Below, piece after piece: positions 7,225-15,134 of a stretch of 45,251 bases of DNA. The position numbers and the translations under genes are program-made. The stretch is taken from the NCBI GenBank assembly GCA_944319875.1, contig CALUFR010000095.1, forward strand, positions 1 through 45,251, read 5' to 3'. Positions within the stretch are counted from its first letter, which is position 1. Each line of letters starts with the position of its first letter. Origin of the DNA: an uncultured Bacteroides sp. GTDB lineage: Bacteria; Bacteroidota; Bacteroidia; Bacteroidales; Bacteroidaceae. The notes under the pieces were generated by a model. That model was not told the DNA's origin. It searched no databases and was given only the letters and a program-made list of their open reading frames with translations.

Positions 7225-9462
7225 ATGAAACTGAACAAAAAACTTTATTCATTGGCCTTCTTGGCCGGTCTGACACTCTTCACCGCATGTACGGATGATG
7301 AGGACACGAACAATCCCGCACAACCCGCAGACGGTAGTACACTGAGCGGTGAAATCACGGAAGACGTAACCCTGAAAAGCGGAAATACGTATAAACTGAG
7401 CGGTGCCTATACCGTAAGAGAAGGCGCAACGCTGAACATCGAGCCGGGCGTGACACTGGTAGCCGTATATGATGATGTAGTGGACTACATCTTGGTAGAA
7501 CAAGGCGCTAAAATCAATGCCGCAGGTACAGCTTCGGCTCCTATCATCATGACATCCGAACAGAAAGAAGCCGGTGCATGGGGCGGTATCCACATCTGCG
7601 GACGCGCACACACCAACGCTGAAGGCGGACAAGGAAGCTCTGAGATCGGTGGCGCCGCTTACGGTGGCAACGATGACGCTGATAACAGCGGTACGCTGCA
7701 ATATGTACGCGTAGAATATACCGGCTATGCTTTCGATGAAGAACACGAAGCCAACGGTATTTCTTTCTACGGTGTAGGTAACGGTACGACGGTAGACCAC
7801 TGCCAGGCTTACAAAGGCTCGGATGACGGTTTCGAATTCTTTGGCGGTTCGGTAAACATCAGCAACATGGTCGTAACCGACTGTAGCGATGACTCTTTCG
7901 ACTGGACGGAAGGTTGGAACGGTACAGCAACAAACCTTATCGCCGTACAGGAGAGCCAAGATGTATTAGGATATGACTGCGACTGTCTGATCGAAGCAGA
8001 CAACAACGGTGATAACTTCACCGCTAAACCTGTCGCTAACCCGACGTTGAGCAACCTGCTTCTCATCGGTAACAACAGCGCTGAAAACCAGCGCGGCGTC
8101 CGCCTGCGTTGCGGTACTTATGTGAAGATGGACAACGCACAAATCTGTGGCAAAGCCCAACCATTGACCGTAGAAAGCGAACCGACAGAAAACGCTTTGA
8201 AGAATGGAACGGACGGAGCAAGCATCACCAATACATCACTGAGTGGCAATATTTATAGTGAGTTGGGAGTCTATACGACAACTGAGTTCCTGGCTGACGG
8301 CAACAAGAACTTCCAGGACATCAACTACGCTACTTATGACGACATTGCTGCCGCTTGTCCTTGGATTGAAGGCTGGACGCAAAAATGGGGCGACAGTGCC
8401 ACACAGGAAGAAATTGAAATGCTGAGCGGCGACGTTACTTCTGACGTAACCCTGGCTGCCAACACAACCTATCTGCTGAACGGTACCTACAGAGTAAAAG
8501 AAGGCGCTACACTGAACATTGAAGAAGGTGTAAGAATCGTTTCCGCTTACGATGACGTTGTAGACTACATCCTGGTAGAACAGGGCGCAAAAATCAATGC
8601 CGTAGGTACAGCCGAGAATCCTATCGTGATGACTGCCGAACTGGAAGAAGCCGGTGCTTGGGGTGGTATTCACATCTGCGGACGCGCACACACCAACGCT
8701 GAAGGCGGTACTGGCAGCTCTGAAATCGGTGGCGCCACTTACGGTGGCAACAATGAAGCTGATAATTCCGGTACACTGCAATATGTACGCGTAGAATATA
8801 CCGGCTATGCTTTTGATGAAGAGCATGAAGCTAACGGTATCTCCTTTTACGGTGTAGGTAACGGAACAACGGTTGACCATTGCGTGGCTTACCAAGGCTC
8901 AGACGACGGTTTCGAGTTCTTCGGCGGTTCAGTAAACGTCAGCAACATGGTGGTTATCAGCTGCAGCGATGACTCTTTCGACTGGACAGAAGGCTGGAAT
9001 GGTAAGGGTACTAACCTCGTGGCTTATCAAGAGCCAAAAGAAACTTTGGGTTATGATTGCGACTGCCTGATTGAGGCTGATAACAATGGCGACAATAACA
9101 TTGCTACTCCCGTGGCGCATCCTACTTTGAGCGACCTTATCTTGGTAGGCAACGGTGGTGAGAAACAAGGCGTTCGTCTCCGTGAAGGTACGCAAGTGAC
9201 GATGGACAACGCCCGGATTTGTGGCAAGGGTCAACCGCTGACTGTAGAAACCACACAAACCGAACAGGCTCTGAAGGACGGTACTTCCAAGCTGACCAAT
9301 ATCACCATCAGCGCAGACTTGCAGAGCAAGGAAGGCATTTACACCAATGCAGACTTCTTAGCCGGTGAAGGCAACAAAGTAGACACCGACCTGAACTTCG
9401 CAGACTTCAACGCCATCAAGGCTGCCTGCGACTGGCTGCAAGGTGCATGGATTGGTGAATAA
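7225..9462 (+). CDS. Two-copy beta-helix-like surface lipoprotein paired with the TonB receptor
   Basis: A 745-aa lipoprotein (lipobox LFTAC, Cys22). After a short acidic linker (about 23-35) it consists of two tandem units. Matching positions are offset by exactly 1080 bases (360 aa) over long stretches; for example 7681-7740 and 8761-8820 are near-identical even as DNA. Each unit carries WGGIHICGRAHTNAEGG, an EEHEANGISFYGVG segment, CSDDSFDWTEGWNG, a YDCDCLIEADNNGDN segment with a CxC and a Ca-loop-like acidic stretch, and MDNA.ICGK.QPLTVE. The short repeated beta-strand pattern suggests a right-handed beta-helix; that fold is inferred. I do not know a function. It follows the receptor in the same direction with a terminator after it, so a surface-exposed ligand-capture partner is the simplest idea. 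Confidence 0.85.
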   Translation: MKLNKKLYSLAFLAGLTLFTACTDDEDTNNPAQPADGSTLSGEITEDVTLKSGNTYKLSGAYTVREGATLNIEPGVTLVAVYDDVVDYILVEQGAKINAAGTASAPIIMTSEQKEAGAWGGIHICGRAHTNAEGGQGSSEIGGAAYGGNDDADNSGTLQYVRVEYTGYAFDEEHEANGISFYGVGNGTTVDHCQAYKGSDDGFEFFGGSVNISNMVVTDCSDDSFDWTEGWNGTATNLIAVQESQDVLGYDCDCLIEADNNGDNFTAKPVANPTLSNLLLIGNNSAENQRGVRLRCGTYVKMDNAQICGKAQPLTVESEPTENALKNGTDGASITNTSLSGNIYSELGVYTTTEFLADGNKNFQDINYATYDDIAAACPWIEGWTQKWGDSATQEEIEMLSGDVTSDVTLAANTTYLLNGTYRVKEGATLNIEEGVRIVSAYDDVVDYILVEQGAKINAVGTAENPIVMTAELEEAGAWGGIHICGRAHTNAEGGTGSSEIGGATYGGNNEADNSGTLQYVRVEYTGYAFDEEHEANGISFYGVGNGTTVDHCVAYQGSDDGFEFFGGSVNVSNMVVISCSDDSFDWTEGWNGKGTNLVAYQEPKETLGYDCDCLIEADNNGDNNIATPVAHPTLSDLILVGNGGEKQGVRLREGTQVTMDNARICGKGQPLTVETTQTEQALKDGTSKLTNITISADLQSKEGIYTNADFLAGEGNKVDTDLNFADFNAIKAACDWLQGAWIGE
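7342..9420 (+). repeat. Internal tandem duplication, 1080-bp offset
   Basis: The first copy (about 7342-8410) and second copy (about 8422-9462) of the lipoprotein repeat unit align with a constant 1080-base offset through their central parts. Central blocks remain highly similar at third codon positions, which points to a fairly recent duplication or ongoing gene conversion. Confidence 0.85.
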
Positions 9463-9506
9463 ATAAAGCACTCATCATTCTTAATAAAGATTACTGATAA
9501 GAGAAA

Positions 9507-9541
9507 GAGAGGAGGTAGCCGTGAGGTTATCTCCTCTCCTT
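9507..9541 (+). terminator. Terminator-like hairpin after the lipoprotein gene
   Basis: GAGAGGAG (9507-9514) pairs with CTCCTCTC (9531-9538) and is followed by a T-rich stretch. It lies between the converging lipoprotein and MscS genes and could serve both strands. Confidence 0.6.
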
Positions 9542-9552
9542 GCTTTCTAAGC

Positions 9553-10818
9553 TCAATGAGTGCTACCGTCATTTCCGTAGAACTGACGGAAATCGGCTCC
9601 CGAAGGTGACTGGAATACACGCAGCCCGAATTCGGGAATGATGGCCAGAACATGGTCGAAGACATCGGCCTGCACGCTTTCGTAGGGAATCCAGTCTTTT
9701 ACGGTGGTGAAGAAATAAAGTTCTACAGGCAAACCGTGGTCGGTGGGCTGAAGATGACGCACCATGCAATTGAGCTCCGTATTCACCACGGGCAGGCTCT
9801 TGAGATAAGCGGTCAGATAGGCACGGAACACGCCCAAGTTGGTCTGTCGCTTGCCGTTAACCAGCACGTTGTTGTCGATGTGATTTTCCTCGTTATACTC
9901 CCGCACCGCTTCTTCCGTCCGGTCAATGTAGTCTTTCAGCAACTGTATCCGCCGATACTTCTCCAACATCTCAGGTGTGCAAAAACGGATGCTGCTCATA
10001 TCGATGTTAATGCTGCGTTTTATCCGCCTGCCGCCACTTTCACGCATGCCGCGCCAGTTTTGAAAAGAGTCACTGACAAGCAGGTAAGGCGGGATGGTGG
10101 TAATGGTGTTGTCAAAGTTGCGCACCTTCACCGTATTGAGCGTCACTTCGATGACATAACCGTTGGCGCCATACTTGGGCATCGTAATCCAGTCACCCAC
10201 CTTCAGCATGTCGTTGGCCGAAAGCTGCACACCGCTCACCACCCCCATGATACTGTCCTTGAACACCAACATCAACACGGCGGCGGAAGCACCCAGTCCG
10301 GCCAGTATCCCCAGCGGATCTTTGTTGATAAGCTCGGCCACAATGACCACGCCACCCACAAACCACATCAGCACCTGAACCGTCTGAAAAAGTCCCTTCA
10401 AAGGACGGTCGCGCAGGCTCTCCTTTTCGCTATAGACGGCATAAGCCGCCTTAAGGAAGGAGTTGAGGAAGGAAAGGAAGACGATAATGATGTAGATAAG
10501 GCACAAGCGGCGAACAAAGTCCATGACCGATGCACCTTCAAATACGACGGGCATGCAGAGGTAAATGACAATAGGCGCCACAAGGCGACTGAGGTGTACC
10601 ATGACACTGTGGTCGAAGAGAATATCGTCCCAAGTAGCCTTAGTCTGACGGACGATACGCGCCACGACCTTCAGCAATACTTTCCGGCAAATGGCATCGG
10701 CCGTGAAAGCCAGCAATAAAATAAGGACAAGAGCGACAATCTCGTCCATCCAAGCGGCTGTAGCGGGAGTTACCCCCCAGCCTATCAACATCTCGTCTAT
10801 CTGTTTCAGCAGTTCCAT
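9553..10818 (-). CDS. MscS-family mechanosensitive channel (YbdG-like)
   Basis: A 421-aa inner-membrane channel. Four to five hydrophobic segments occupy roughly residues 20-175. The pore-lining helix and MscS beta domain follow, with GLGASAAVLMLVFKDSIMGVVSGVQL (in two runs around residues 190-215) and the VGDWI motif near 225. The C-terminal extension and total length resemble the E. coli YbdG/MscM subgroup rather than the short MscS. Such channels release solutes on hypo-osmotic shock. It starts only 30 bases after the stop of the DUF4435 gene with no terminator or promoter between, so it is probably the last gene of the ATPase-DUF4435-MscS unit; the link could be functional or only positional. 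Confidence 0.93.
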   Translation of the reverse strand: MELLKQIDEMLIGWGVTPATAAWMDEIVALVLILLLAFTADAICRKVLLKVVARIVRQTKATWDDILFDHSVMVHLSRLVAPIVIYLCMPVVFEGASVMDFVRRLCLIYIIIVFLSFLNSFLKAAYAVYSEKESLRDRPLKGLFQTVQVLMWFVGGVVIVAELINKDPLGILAGLGASAAVLMLVFKDSIMGVVSGVQLSANDMLKVGDWITMPKYGANGYVIEVTLNTVKVRNFDNTITTIPPYLLVSDSFQNWRGMRESGGRRIKRSINIDMSSIRFCTPEMLEKYRRIQLLKDYIDRTEEAVREYNEENHIDNNVLVNGKRQTNLGVFRAYLTAYLKSLPVVNTELNCMVRHLQPTDHGLPVELYFFTTVKDWIPYESVQADVFDHVLAIIPEFGLRVFQSPSGADFRQFYGNDGSTH

Positions 10819-10848
10819 AATTTGTTCAATAGGAATAAGAATGATTGT

Positions 10849-11841
10849 TTAACTTAAAATCCGTTTCACCGCCTTGCGCATCCATTGGTATAGGTAGAGA
10901 GACTTGTAGCCATCGTTCTTCTTCAGCATGAGCTGCACGGCGGCCAGGCTGTTCTCATAACTGGTCAGTTCGTTGTGAAACTGTTCGTCATGGACGGCCA
11001 GTCGGCGTATCTCCTTCTCACGCTCTCGGCGGAGCTGGGTGCAAACGGGGGTAAGAAGCTTCATCACCACGCAATCCATCAGATGGTGTCCTTGGATGTA
11101 GAGATACGTTGTGTCGGGCGTCAATCCCAGGCGAGTCAATTCTTCACCCAGCGCATCGATGTGTTCAACTGTCTGCGGGAAACGCGTGCGCAGTTCCGCC
11201 AGTTTTTTCTCCACCCGCTGTTGCATGTCGTCTAGGCAACGGTAAGGATGATTCAGGCTGACGTCCTGCAGACGTACGCAGATATTGAATTCGTACATGG
11301 GGAAGGTGTTGTTGTCATGCCGACGATAGAACCAGATATTCCAAAGGAAGAGCGGATAGGCAATGCGAGAATAGCGGCGCATAAATTCGGGGAAGTCCAA
11401 CAACTGACGGTCGTTCAGCGTGGCCTGTACGCAGACCTCATGAAGACTTTCAGCATAGCAAAGGTAGTTCTCAATGGCATAGGCATAGGTCTGCAGGACG
11501 TAGGGATTCCGGTTGATGCGACGTGACAGGGCGGTGTTGTCCTGCATCAGGAAGTCGTAGTCACTGTCCACGCAGGCAATGAGGCTACGACCCAATTCAT
11601 CAGCGTTCAGCGTATTGAGCAGCACGGTCTTCTTGCCTTTCGACAAAGATGTCTGTGAAGGAAGCATCACCTGAAAATAGTATTCATCCGTTTCGAATTC
11701 ACTAAGCAGTGTGCGCCAGAAAGCCACGTCATCGTAACTTTCCACGTAGGCCACGATGCGCCGGCGCTTCTTGCGTGGCGACAGACGACTGGCAGCATCC
11801 AGATAGGCGGAAGTGAGATTATGTTGAAGTTTCAGGGACAT
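10849..11841 (-). CDS. DUF4435-like protein with TOPRIM-type acidic residues (AriB-like)
   Basis: A 330-aa soluble protein. Residues 30-38 (VAYVESYDD) supply the glutamate (E34) and residues 90-96 (CVDSDYD) the paired aspartates of a TOPRIM-like metal site. The ENY motif (124-126, in AIENYL) is typical of DUF4435. A basic GKK lies near 69-71. DUF4435 proteins partner with ABC/OLD-type ATPases; in the PARIS anti-phage system AriB is a DUF4435 TOPRIM nuclease released by the ATPase AriA. Here an ATPase gene lies 79 bases upstream in the same direction. Nuclease activity and a defence role are inferences. The C-terminal half is predicted helical with clustered basic residues (RREREKEIRR). The location among housekeeping genes argues for a conserved chromosomal pair rather than a recent island. 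Confidence 0.8.
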   Translation of the reverse strand: MSLKLQHNLTSAYLDAASRLSPRKKRRRIVAYVESYDDVAFWRTLLSEFETDEYYFQVMLPSQTSLSKGKKTVLLNTLNADELGRSLIACVDSDYDFLMQDNTALSRRINRNPYVLQTYAYAIENYLCYAESLHEVCVQATLNDRQLLDFPEFMRRYSRIAYPLFLWNIWFYRRHDNNTFPMYEFNICVRLQDVSLNHPYRCLDDMQQRVEKKLAELRTRFPQTVEHIDALGEELTRLGLTPDTTYLYIQGHHLMDCVVMKLLTPVCTQLRREREKEIRRLAVHDEQFHNELTSYENSLAAVQLMLKKNDGYKSLYLYQWMRKAVKRILS

Positions 11842-11849
11842 TGAGAGGA

Positions 11850-11940
11850 GGAGGTGTTAATGGTTAATGATTAATGATTAATGGTTAATGATTAATGGTT
11901 AATGGTTAATGATAAATTCTTCATTCATCATTCTTCATTT
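11850..11940. repeat. TTAATGATTAATGG repeat inside the ATPase-DUF4435 operon
   Basis: Seven or more 7-bp words of the TTAATGG/TTAATGA type fill about 11858-11910, followed by the words TCATTCATCATTCTTCATTT. The array occupies most of the 79-base gap between the ATPase stop and the DUF4435 start. The last codons of the ATPase (EMKNDE then stop) lie within this repeat-like sequence. The same word family occurs at 1690-1870. Confidence 0.8.
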
Positions 11941-12763
11941 CCCTTGTTATCTCGCTCACTTCGGTGACGGCATCGAGCCAGCCTTCCATGATAACGGCAG
12001 GAGAATGAGTACTGAGGATGAGCTGCATGTCGGGGTTCAGACGACGAAGCATACCGATGAGCTTCTGCTGCCACTCGATGTGGAGCGAGGCTTCAGGTTC
12101 GTCGATAAAAAGAACACTGTGTGTACCTTCACGGACGAGCACAGTGAGCAAAATGATGAGCATCTGCTTCTCGCCCGACGAGAGTTTGTAGGGAAGCAAC
12201 CGCTCACCGTCCTGATAAAAGGCAATGTCGTTACTCTTGCGGTCAATGGTCTTGCGCGTATAACCGAACAGCTCGTCCACCATGTCCTGAAAGCGGCGTT
12301 TGGGCTGGGAGAGCTGCGAGGCACGGGCGCGAACCTGCTCATCGTCATTCCCCAGAAGCTCGATCATGCGGTTACCTACGTTCACCTGATAATCCAGGTA
12401 GCGACGTTGCAACAGGTAAAGTTGCCAGTCGAGCTCGGAATGCACATTCGGGTCGGCCATACGGGCAGTGAAGTCGCCCATAACGAGGGGGCGGTCATAA
12501 CTGCGAATAACGTCGTAGGGAATGTATGTGGCTTCCGGATTGTCGAAGAATACGCGCACCCCTGCCCGATCGTCGTTCTTCATTTCCCCGCTCACCGGAT
12601 GATGTTCCAGATAGCCCACAGAGCGGTTCAGGATGGTGGTCTTGCCCACCCCGTTGATGCCGGCCAGGATGTTGACGTCGGGACGTAGATCCCATGCTAC
12701 GTCGTAACGGTTCCACAGCCCACTTATCTCAATGCGGCGGATGTAATTAGCTTGTATTTCCAT
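11921..12763 (-). CDS. ABC/OLD-type AAA ATPase (AriA-like)
   Basis: A 280-aa ATPase of the RecF/OLD/AAA_15-21 class. Visible motifs are Walker A GINGVGKT (residues 35-42), the ABC signature LSSGEKQ (194-200), Walker B LFIDEPEASLH (218-228) and the H-loop STHSP (251-255), so a complete catalytic ATPase head. The insert between Walker A and signature is only about 150 residues, so no long coiled coil is present, unlike SMC or Rad50. It is followed by a DUF4435 gene, the order seen in PARIS (ATPase then TOPRIM), but it is shorter than AriA. The final residues fall in an intergenic-type repeat, which suggests the C-terminus was reset by repeat insertion. A TAAGTTTG box at 12785-12792 gives a leader of about 15 nt. 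Confidence 0.88.
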   Translation of the reverse strand: MEIQANYIRRIEISGLWNRYDVAWDLRPDVNILAGINGVGKTTILNRSVGYLEHHPVSGEMKNDDRAGVRVFFDNPEATYIPYDVIRSYDRPLVMGDFTARMADPNVHSELDWQLYLLQRRYLDYQVNVGNRMIELLGNDDEQVRARASQLSQPKRRFQDMVDELFGYTRKTIDRKSNDIAFYQDGERLLPYKLSSGEKQMLIILLTVLVREGTHSVLFIDEPEASLHIEWQQKLIGMLRRLNPDMQLILSTHSPAVIMEGWLDAVTEVSEITREMKNDE

Positions 12764-12784
12764 ATCGTTTGAACTTTAGATAAG

Positions 12785-12792
12785 CAAACTTA
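12785..12792 (-). promoter_or_regulatory. -7 promoter element of the ATPase-DUF4435-MscS unit
   Basis: TAAGTTTG on the minus strand is an exact TAnnTTTG match about 22 bases before the ATPase start. No clear -33 TTTG was seen at the right spacing. Confidence 0.5.
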
Positions 12793-12846
12793 GTGAAAAT
12801 ATGCGAAATAACCGCCGGATTTCGACAGAAATGCGAAAGCGGATTA

Positions 12847-13962
12847 TCACCTTGCCTGTTTCATATCTTCAAAATAAGTGTCCAGCAATGATTTGGCTGC
12901 CACAAAGGAGGTCAAGTTTCCTTGCAAAACCTGTTGTTCACGGTCGGCCAACAGAGCTTCTATCCTCGGATTATGATAAAAACTGTCACGCAAGTGTTCG
13001 TTAATACTCTCGTACATCCAATATTTGCTCTGCTCGTTACGGCGGTAAACGAAATAGCCGTTTTCTTTTACAAAGCTGATATACTTGTAGATCATGTCCC
13101 AAATTTCCTTCACGCCTAAGTTGTAAAAGCCCGAATAGGTGAGCACCTGAGGCGTCCATCCACTCTCAGGGGCAGGGAAAAGATGGAGAGCGTTGCGAAA
13201 CTGAGTTGCAGCCAGGCGGGCACGCTCAAGGTTGTCACCGTCGGCCTTATTGATGACAATGCCGTCGGCCATCTCCATGATGCCGCGCTTGATGCCTTGC
13301 AACTCGTCGCCCGTACCTGCTAACTGAATGAGCAGGAAGAAATCGACCATCGAATGCACAGCCGTTTCGCTCTGTCCCACACCGACGGTCTCCACAAAAA
13401 TCTTGTCGTAGCCGGCGGCCTCACAGAGGATAATGGTCTCACGCGTCTTGCGCGCCACTCCTCCCAATGATCCTGCCGACGGACTGGGGCGGATAAACGA
13501 CTTGGGATGGACAGATAGCTTTTCCATGCGGGTCTTATCGCCCAAAATACTGCCCTTGCTACGCTCGCTACTGGGGTCGATGGCCAATACAGCCAACTTG
13601 CCACCATATTGTTCAAGGACGTGAAGGCCAAAGACATCAATGGAGGTGCTCTTCCCCGCACCGGGCACACCACTAATGCCCACACGAATGGAATTGCCCG
13701 AATAAGGCAGGCACTTCTCGATAACCTCCTGTGCCGTGACCTGATGATCTGGCTTCATGCTCTCTACCAACGTGACGGCCTGACTCAGGACGGTCACGTC
13801 GCCCTTCAAAATACCATCTACGTAATCGGTCACCGTGAGCTCACGTTTCTTACGACGTGGACGGTTCTTCAAATAAGGGTTCACGGAGGCGGGCTGTTCA
13901 ATACCGGCATTTACGGTCAGGCCCTTGTATTCAGCACAGTTTTCGGGATGTTCCATGGTCAT
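12847..13962 (-). CDS. meaB: Methylmalonyl-CoA mutase-associated GTPase MeaB (ArgK)
   Basis: A 371-aa G3E P-loop GTPase that loads and protects adenosylcobalamin in methylmalonyl-CoA mutase, part of the succinate-propionate pathway of Bacteroides. The Walker A GVPGAGKS lies at 98-105. The segment DPSSERSKGSILGDKTRM (about 139-156) is the switch and Mg region seen in MeaB, VETVGVGQSE follows, and NKADGDN (about 245) is the guanine-specificity NKxD motif. The C-terminal dimerisation region is present. The mutase genes themselves are not in the window. It begins one base after the stop of the upstream DUF1573 gene, so the two are co-transcribed. A Met two codons downstream is an alternative start. 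Confidence 0.96.
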   Translation of the reverse strand: MTMEHPENCAEYKGLTVNAGIEQPASVNPYLKNRPRRKKRELTVTDYVDGILKGDVTVLSQAVTLVESMKPDHQVTAQEVIEKCLPYSGNSIRVGISGVPGAGKSTSIDVFGLHVLEQYGGKLAVLAIDPSSERSKGSILGDKTRMEKLSVHPKSFIRPSPSAGSLGGVARKTRETIILCEAAGYDKIFVETVGVGQSETAVHSMVDFFLLIQLAGTGDELQGIKRGIMEMADGIVINKADGDNLERARLAATQFRNALHLFPAPESGWTPQVLTYSGFYNLGVKEIWDMIYKYISFVKENGYFVYRRNEQSKYWMYESINEHLRDSFYHNPRIEALLADREQQVLQGNLTSFVAAKSLLDTYFEDMKQAR

Positions 13963-15033
13963 TTATTTGGCTTTGATGTTCATTTCTATTTTAGGTCGCA
14001 TGGGGTCGTTTGTTATCAACAGAAGCCGCAAGTGGCCGCGGTGTCTGTCTATGTGTTTCTTGGTCACGGACACGCGCAGGCGGGTGGACTCACCAGGCTG
14101 AAGGACGGTCTTCTTCAAGCTGACGCCGACCGCCGGATGAAACACCTGAAGCTTATTGATTTGCAAAGGCGAACGGCCGATGTTAGTCACGGTGATATCG
14201 CGGTGTGCCCGTTTCTTCTTCACCAGATCCACGCTCAAGTCAATATCCTCGGCAGAAAGACGGATGCCCGGTGCATTCAGACGTTCGGTTTCCGTCAGGC
14301 CGGAGAAGTCGGGCAGAAGGACGGCAGAGACAGGCAATTCGTTCTCCTCACCTACCTTGTCGCCCAAGAAACGCGAGAGATAGACAGAAGTCTGCGTCAG
14401 GCCTAAATCGACCAGTTTCTCGGAGTTCAGTGTCAGAGCCAATGTTCCGCGTTCGCCTTGTTGCAGCACCTTTGGCTCAGCTTTCAACTCCAAATAAGGA
14501 GGCAGATGCATGAGTACAGGCTCATAAGGCGAATCAGAAAGATTCACTACGCTGAGGTACTCCACCGGGTGTTCTCCATGATGCACATCGGGAAAATTCA
14601 CCTCATTCCGGTCAACGCGTATCTGCCCCACCAAGTAAGGATGAGTACGGGCATAGTCCGTGATTTCCGTCACCACCTCGCCGTCGAACTTCAGATAGAC
14701 CAAATGGGGGGAAGCGTTCGTAAAGATAGCCACCGACTTCTGAAAGTGCCCCAAAGCTTCGGCGTCGAAAGTGACGTCCACTGTTCCCTTGTCGCCCGGA
14801 GCGATGGGCGTCTTTGTCCACTGGGCAGCCGTGCAGGCACAGTCGGGCTCCACCTCGGTGAGTACCAATGGTTCATTGCCCGTATTGGTGACGGTGTATT
14901 GCACGGTCACGGGGTGCTTCCACTCGATCTGTCCCAAGTGTTGCATCTGGGTACTCGAAGTGAAGCGTGCCTGCGCCGAGGCGGCAAGGGACAGGTTCAT
15001 GAAAAGGGTTATTATCACAAAAAAACGTTTCAT
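13963..15033 (-). CDS. Secreted DUF1573 repeat protein
   Basis: A 356-aa periplasmic or surface protein with a cleavable signal peptide (to about residue 20, ASAQA). It contains at least two Ig-like DUF1573 modules. The first is clear around residues 30-115: HLGQIEWKHPV, the NTGNEPLVLTEVEPDCAC segment and FTNASPHLVYLKFDGEV. Another lies around 255-356, where ITVTNIGRSPLQINKLQVF is visible. The DCAC at about residues 64-67 is a conserved DUF1573 feature. DUF1573 domains are widespread in Bacteroidetes, but I know of no established activity. It is immediately upstream of meaB and shares its transcript, with no obvious functional link. A TATTTTTG box at 15064-15071 gives a leader of about 24 nt. 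Confidence 0.88.
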   Translation of the reverse strand: MKRFFVIITLFMNLSLAASAQARFTSSTQMQHLGQIEWKHPVTVQYTVTNTGNEPLVLTEVEPDCACTAAQWTKTPIAPGDKGTVDVTFDAEALGHFQKSVAIFTNASPHLVYLKFDGEVVTEITDYARTHPYLVGQIRVDRNEVNFPDVHHGEHPVEYLSVVNLSDSPYEPVLMHLPPYLELKAEPKVLQQGERGTLALTLNSEKLVDLGLTQTSVYLSRFLGDKVGEENELPVSAVLLPDFSGLTETERLNAPGIRLSAEDIDLSVDLVKKKRAHRDITVTNIGRSPLQINKLQVFHPAVGVSLKKTVLQPGESTRLRVSVTKKHIDRHRGHLRLLLITNDPMRPKIEMNIKAK

Positions 15034-15063
15034 TTATCTTGTCTTTATCTTAAATACTTGCCG

Positions 15064-15071
15064 CAAAAATA
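15064..15071 (-). promoter_or_regulatory. -7 promoter element of the DUF1573-meaB operon
   Basis: TATTTTTG on the minus strand matches TAnnTTTG exactly, about 31 bases upstream of the start. A -33 box at normal spacing was not evident. Confidence 0.5.
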
Positions 15072-15134
15072 CAAAATTCAAGCCGAAGAAACATCCTGCT
15101 CCACATATTTTAGGCAAGTTTTTGGTTTCCCCAC

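Noticed and set aside
4456-9462. Polysaccharide utilisation locus
   Set aside because: No SusD, glycoside hydrolase, lyase or hybrid two-component/ECF regulator is next to the receptor.
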